Origin: Solen grandis
Taxonomy: Eukaryota; Mollusca; Bivalvia; Adapedonta; Solenidae
DNA length: 64,000 nucleotides
Reading direction: 5' to 3'
Assembly (NCBI GenBank): GCA_021229015.1
Contig: CM037782.1
Location: forward strand, 58,401,518 to 58,465,517
Shown here piece after piece: positions 57,993 through 64,000 of this stretch. The notes under the pieces are model-generated. The model was given only the letters and a program-made list of their open reading frames with translations. It was not told the DNA's origin and made no database searches. Within the stretch, counting starts at the first letter, position 1; the number at the start of each line of letters is the position of its first letter. The translations under genes were made by a program, and so were the position numbers.

Positions 57993-60900
57993 ATGGCGGT
58001 CGGCAGTGCATTCTTAATCTTCCTGCAAGTGTTGGTTTCCCAGGCCTTTCTCCTGGACAACAGCAACGTTCAGTTTTCTGGAAATGGGGAAAGTAAGATA
58101 ATGTATTTTATGTAGAGTGCTAAGAACAATTTAATTTTTATTTTCTTTCTTTATTTCTTATCGCCGCAAATTATGATAGCAGAGTTTAATATTGACATTT
58201 TCCGTTTTTGTTCAAAATATTGGATTTTCTGATTTTCCATTTTGATGTATCCGTAACCTCGGGGATTCATCATACTTAAGTGGTATTGGTATATAGCGTG
58301 GTATATAGGGATGAGGATCCGATCGGTAATGAAAATGACAAATCAATGATTGTTTACACATTGATTGTCTCCACAGTGACATTTTCGTCTTAAATATACG
58401 TAAAGCATTAACAGCTTTATACTGCCTCCATATTTACTGCTTTATGCTCCTATTAGCTTTAGATACAATATCCTACTGGATTCTAAGCAGCCATGGTATC
58501 ATTTAAATGCAAAGTTTACATTTACTGAAGTCATCAATTTAGTCAATTTGTCAACATTGAAAAGAAATATATTCGATGATATTACAAAGATACAAATGTT
58601 TTATTTCCGACGTGTACAATGTACATTGTCAAGTATACATGTACAATAAAAAGAAAAAATTAAAGTGACTTTACCATCGGTTATCAGTACTTGTGACTTG
58701 GTATGGTATCAAGCTAGATGGTATATCATGCAAGATGTGACTGCCATGTGACTGAGTGTGGTATCATGGTTGTTGTGATGAGTCTGGAAATCATGCTAGT
58801 TGTGATAAGGTGTGGTATCATGCTAGCTGTGACTGGTGTTGTATCATGCTAGCAGTCGCTGGATTGGTATCATGCTAGCTGTGACTGGCGTGATAGTGAC
58901 TTGTGTGGTATCATGCTAGCTATGACTGGTGTTGACTGGTGTGGTATATCATGCTAGATGTGACTTGTATGGGTGGATTTTGGTATAAATGCTATTGGGG
59001 GTATATGCTAGATGTGACTGCTTAATGCTTGTTGTGTGTGAGTGTGGTATATCATGCTAGATGTGACTGAGTGTGGTATTTTATGCTTGTTGTGACTGGG
59101 TGTGGTATATCATGCTAGTTGTGACTGAGTGTAGTATTTTATGCTTGTTGTGACTGGGTGTGGTATTTCATGCTAGATGTGACTGAGTGTGGTATTTTAT
59201 GCTTGTTGTGACTGGGTGTGGTATTTCATGCTAGATGTGACTGAGTGTGGTATTTTATGCTTGTTGTGACTGGGTGTGGTATATCATGCTAGATGTGACT
59301 GAGTGTGGTATTTTATGCTTGTTGTGACTGGGTGTGGTATATCATGCTAGATGTGACTGAGTGTGGTATTTTATGCTTGTTGTGACTGGGTGTGGTATAT
59401 CATGCTAGTTGTGACTGAGTGTAGTATTTTATGCTTGTTGTGACTGGGTGTGGTATATCATGCTAGATGTGACTGAGTGTGGTATTTTATGCTTGTTGTG
59501 ACTTGGTGTGGTATATCATGCTAGATGTGACTGAGTGTAGTATTTTATGCTTGTTGTGACTGGGTGTGGTATTTCATGCTAGATGTGACTGAGTGTGGTA
59601 TTTTATGCTTGTTGTGACTTGGTGTGGTATATCATGCTAGATGTGACTGAGTGTGCTATAATGCTAGTTGTGAGTGGGTGGTATCATGTGGTGGGTTTCA
59701 TAAATGTTTGACGAAGAAGATTCTAAGCTGACTGAAATATCGCCAGTGAGATGAACAGACAATCAGAGCGACTTTTTGGACGATGGGACAATCAGACACT
59801 TTTTGAATATGATTGCATCTCTGATCAATAGAAGCACATATATGCATCGGACATCATCTTGGGCCTATATCTAGGCACTATATTTGAACTGGGTTTCTTT
59901 TTTTGTCTTATCACTCAGTGATATTTAGTTTCATGTTTATTTCAATACGATTGCATACTGGAAGTCGAAACTGAATTGAAATGTGTGATACTGGAATATT
60001 TGAACCTTCATGGGTTGAAAAACTCATCCGTTATTTTCCGTGATACTGAAAGCTTAGCCTTAGAAGTAGACTTGTAAGGAAACTTAACAACGCAGTGCCT
60101 CCGTGAGGAAGGTTACCGATACTAATAACGCATGGAGATATTTTTTGTAATATTAAATATTATTTCAAATTACCTATATTACATAAAACATAAAAAATTA
60201 TATAAATAAAAAAGAAATATAAGTTTGTTATTTTATATTTATTTCCTTTTAATTTAAATACACTAATTTAATACTTCAAATCTTATGAACTGCAGTGAGA
60301 AGAGACAGGGAGAAAGAGAGGCAATGTACTTATTGTAAGCAGTCCATTAAAACAAATTTTGTGTTTATATATTCTTGTTTCGACCATATTTATGCAAGTC
60401 AAAGCGGGTCTAATGGCATTGCTTGAACATTTTATTCTCGTTTATTTAATTTGCTATAATATACAATATTACTTTAACAAGAAATATCTTTAAAAAAGAT
60501 ATTCGGCGTAGGATGAAAGAAAAACGAGATTTTCATGAAAAGCGCGCGAAAGACCGACGCACAACAAATTTAGTACGCTCTAGAAATAGTTCAGTATTTT
60601 TTCTATGAAATATACTTATTTATAGACGGAACATTTATTTGTTCATATCATTATTGCATATGACAATTATGATATAAAAGCGTTATTAGTTGTTTTGGTT
60701 TTGGCGAATTAATTTTCAATGAGAGCATCTCGGCAGGCTGGAAGAATTCAATATACATAGTAATTAAGGGGTTTCATGTCATAACACGGTGGATTCTTTT
60801 TTGTTGTTTTAAATCATTTTCACAAAGTAGCATTCCTCAATTGATGGAAAAGGATTGTATTTAACTTACTGAAATCACTTTCATCTTTACATCAAAAAGA

Positions 60901-63200
60901 AAAGTAATAACACCAAGCTGAATGATATATACAAGCTGCACCCCTTATTTACAGTAATTTTGTAGTCCATAACGATGCGTTAACCAATAACAGTGGTCCT
61001 TTTATTCAGCTTAAAATTATTTACCGCTGTTAGCGTACATTTGATTGGTTTAAGATGCGAGTTGAAATCGAAATTATACAGCTACGCCGAAAAAAAAGGA
61101 AAAGAAAAAAAACCGTTATCTCAGCGCGATCGGAGCTGTGATTTCGGTTTGTATGCGATAGCGTTTAGATTCTAAAGGGAACATTAGAAACAAATGAAAT
61201 GAAAGGTTGTTGACCTAGTGTCAGCCTGTGTCAGTGTCAACCTGCCGTTCAGTAACGGTCACTCGTGATTTAAGTATGTCAGAGAGGTCAAGATATAAAC
61301 TTAAGCTGTTTAACCTTAAAAGTAAATTTCATAAATAATTCATATACATGTATTTTAAGATATTGTCCACGGCTTTGATTACAATGGTATTTTTTCTGTG
61401 TGCTTTTTTTCGCGTGTATATAAATTCGCGACAATATGTAACTACTGATTAGCACAGGCTGTCGTCATCAATGCTTTCTCCATCAATTGGATATTAATTT
61501 CTTTCCTTAAGTGGAGTTAAGTCACATGGTGGTTAGTTGTTGCGCTGGAGTGTTCCGTTACTGCAACTGTACTTCGTCATATTGCGACTTATACGAGAGT
61601 ATAGTAACACTTAAAATAGATTTTTATCGATACTAACACCATATCGGCAGTTACAGTCTTTGAGCACATACCGAAACTTTGGTTACTATATCGTCTAACA
61701 AATTAATCATGCCTTAATGAAAATGAAACCAGCCTTTAAGAACAACAGAAAATATAAAATATGTTATCTTAAAAATTGGTATCAATTATGTAATTTTAAT
61801 ACCTTGACATAAATTTTCATGTATCATACTTGAAAATAGTGAACCCTGTTTCTTGTCGCCACAAGGGTCACTCGTGGTTTTATCTTTCCAAATATAGTGT
61901 ATACATATCTAGGATCTCAAGGTTATGGCTTGTCTATATCATATATGCATCTTTATTAGGAACAGTTCACTAGTATATATATCTATGACTTAAATATTTA
62001 ATACTTACTCAGCCAAAATATTTATACAATATTCGTTTTATTCATTCAGTAATTTTCAATAAAAAAATACCAACAGAAATAACTTTCATTAAGGTTTTTT
62101 GGACTATCATGCATGATGTTAAGTATACAAGAATGACACTCATTACGTTCTTGGAGGTACAGAAGTAACGGTGAGAGAGAAACACGGAAATAAAGAAAAA
62201 GTTGCTACTGGGATTCGCATCCACAACACTAAGTTTCAAAGCAATTATCAGTGAATGGAGATATTACAGTTTCGTTCCGGAATCCTAAAATGGATTAATT
62301 TTCCTCTTTTACATGACTATCAATTCATTTGACAGTCCAAGCTTTATCATTTACTTTTTATAATTACACCGTAACAATTACATTTAACAATTAAGCCATA
62401 CTAGGCTTTAAAAATAGTCTTCATTGGTAAATTTTAAGTTTGAATAACTATATTGTGTATTATACATAGTATAATACAAAATACATTATAGTATACGATC
62501 ACTGCGAAAGGTCATGAACAGCAGTTGCCATCGGATTTGAAAAAAAAAATGTATATACATGTATGCATATACGATTGTCCAACATTTAAATGTCTCCATT
62601 GTCATTGTTTTGTCTCTAATGGTTCATATATTAATGCATCATTGCACAAACATGAAAACAAATACAATGCAAAACAGAGTTTAAAATAGTGCAATGCCAT
62701 TCCATTTGGAATTGCAAAAGATGAATATTTACATATTAAAATAAAACTTTATAATATCTTAGCACAACGCCAGAGCATAATAAAAAAAAATCAAATAAAA
62801 ATATACCAGTTACTAACTATATACGTAAAATGACAGAAATGTGATAAAGAGAAAGGCTGCTTAAAAAATACTGCAGCAGCACATATGACTAAAATATCGT
62901 CGCAGATAATCAACAATAAATCTCGCTTTCTCCTGACAGCCCCAGATTTCTGGCGACAAAATGCCAAGGCCAACATCCTGAGAATCGCCAATATGCCCCA
63001 GAACGTCGGTGTTGCTAAGAACGTGATTATTTTCCTGGGCGATGGGATGAGCATCCCCACTGTGACGGCGGGCCGGATTCTTAAGGGCCAGCTCCAAGGT
63101 AACACAGGAGAGGAGGCGGAGCTCAGCTTCGACAAGTTCCCGGTCACAGGATTATCAAAGGTACCCTTTCCAGAAGCATATACTGTAATACATGTATATG

Positions 63201-63244
<44 letters not shown>

Positions 63245-64000
63245 ATTAGCTGGTTCGTGCTTTAAAATCGTGAGGTCTACTGCATGAAACGATATCGCGA
63301 GTGTAAATAATCGTGAATAAAACAAGTCACGAAGTAAACCAGGATGATTTCCCCACGAAATTAAGGAATACGCAGGACTTTGAATTAAGAAAAAAAATCG
63401 GTATCATAATTATATATACGTATGAAACAAATTCCCCAAATTAGCGAGGTATTTTGAATACCTTTACTTCATACATTAAGCGTCATTAGCGAACCTATCA
63501 AATTACCTCTATTACAAATAAACATAATAAAAGTATTTCAAAGAAGTGTAGATAAATAATTTTAGTCTCATTATTCTTACTTATTAAAGTTTTTGTACAC
63601 TTTCTTCACGCAGACCTACTGCCAGGACTCACAGGTTACAGATTCAGCGTCATCTGGCACGGCCTATCATTGCGGCGTGAAAACAAACATTGGAACTCTC
63701 GGCGTTGACGCTAGAGTTACTCATGGTGACTGCGCAAGTCAAACCGGGGCGGAACTGACTTCAATCTTGGACTGGTCTATGGCCGCTGGTATTTCAATAG
63801 TTTGCTGTTCCATTGTAAATTATTATCACATGTATACAATTATACATAGATATTTTAAAGAAGTGATACCTAACATTCTCGTCGCATGAGATTGCTTCTT
63901 GGGCTTACAGTGGACACATTTACAATTAATTGACCACTATTCGGGGACTCAATCATACATTAATAATACAACTAAGTTGATTGGCTCTATTGTGAAGCCT
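57993..64000 (+). CDS. Alkaline phosphatase copy C (ALP-C), inverted, exons 1-3; continues past the window
   Basis: Exons 57993-58092, 62940-63160 and 63614-63788 are the same lengths and phases (1, 0, 1) as in ALP-A and are undamaged. They encode the signal peptide, [15 protein letters not shown], the metal-site IIFLGDGMS, the phosphate-pocket catalytic segment TDSASSGTAYHCG and [18 protein letters not shown]. The remaining seven exons expected from ALP-A lie beyond 64000. It is the only copy in the window without a seen lesion. It is transcribed divergently from ALP-B. Intron 1 is 4.8 kb and holds the inverted satellite block and a ~630-bp insertion absent from ALP-A. Confidence 0.93.
58700..59700 (+). 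repeat. 29-bp satellite array, ALP-C intron 1, with 58-bp higher-order units
   Basis: On the plus strand the inverse unit alternates regularly: CATGCTAGATGTGACTGAGTG then TATTTTATGCTTGTTGTGACTGGGTGTG, giving a 58-bp dimer repeated about ten times at 59040-59650. Neighbouring dimers are almost identical, unlike the mixed order in ALP-A and ALP-B. Confidence 0.95.
60476..61125. mobile_element. ALP-C-specific insertion of about 630 bp
   Basis: Flanks on either side match ALP-A near 46900-46950 (inverted), but this stretch has no counterpart there. It includes AAGAAATATCTTTAAAAAAGATATTC and ends AGCTACGCCGAAAAAAAAGG. No reading frame or clear terminal repeats were recognised. It could also be a deletion in ALP-A. 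Confidence 0.5.
63204..63242 (+). repeat. (GT)n microsatellite
   Basis: About 19 GT units lie just after exon 2 of ALP-C. The matching site in ALP-A has only a short CA run (44437-44446). Confidence 0.95.

Overview
The window is eukaryotic, most likely from a bivalve mollusc. The basis is intron-rich animal genes (oxysterol-binding-protein relative, CAP protein, alkaline phosphatases), AT-rich non-coding DNA, several tRNA-derived SINE families, TTAA-flanked MITEs, compound tandem-repeat elements of a kind I associate with bivalve genomes, and a decayed Polinton/adintovirus-like element. Species is not determinable from the sequence alone. A run of 100 N (29968-30067) marks an assembly gap.

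Layout. 1-4904: three 3' exons of an ORP9/10/11-like oxysterol-binding-related gene (+); its introns hold one complete copy and one 3' end of an element built of ~319-bp monomers. 5000-10400: non-coding with SINEs, a 38-bp tandem array, a TTAA MITE and a foldback element. 10435-13360: a three-exon gene (+) for a 336-residue acidic protein I do not recognise, with a CRE-like palindrome upstream. 13360-19500: non-coding, with a foldback MITE, SINEs, a polyQ-bearing tandem repeat and two opposed clusters of a ~21-bp motif. 19665-21387: a complete four-exon secreted CAP protein (+). 22370-29942: nine exons (-) of an extracellular modular protein, with one apparent frameshift, running into the gap. 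30068-38020: remains of a Polinton/adintovirus-like element (packaging ATPase, small basic protein, protein-primed DNA polymerase B), all on the minus strand and all broken or partial.

39640-64000: an alkaline phosphatase cluster with three related copies. ALP-A (-, 39640-49710) has ten exons but has lost the 3' part of exon 4. ALP-B (-, 50678-55688) lacks exons 1, 2 and half of 3, and carries a nonsense codon and a C-terminal frameshift. ALP-C (+, 57993 to beyond the window) is inverted; its first three exons are intact. Each copy carries a ~1-kb block of a 29-bp satellite, in intron 1 for A and C and at the truncated 5' end of B. Comparing the copies gives natural empty sites for a SINE and a TTAA MITE, so insertions can be ordered relative to the duplications.

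All exon models were made by eye from open frames, GT/AG sites and phase agreement; no alignment, RNA or database search was possible.
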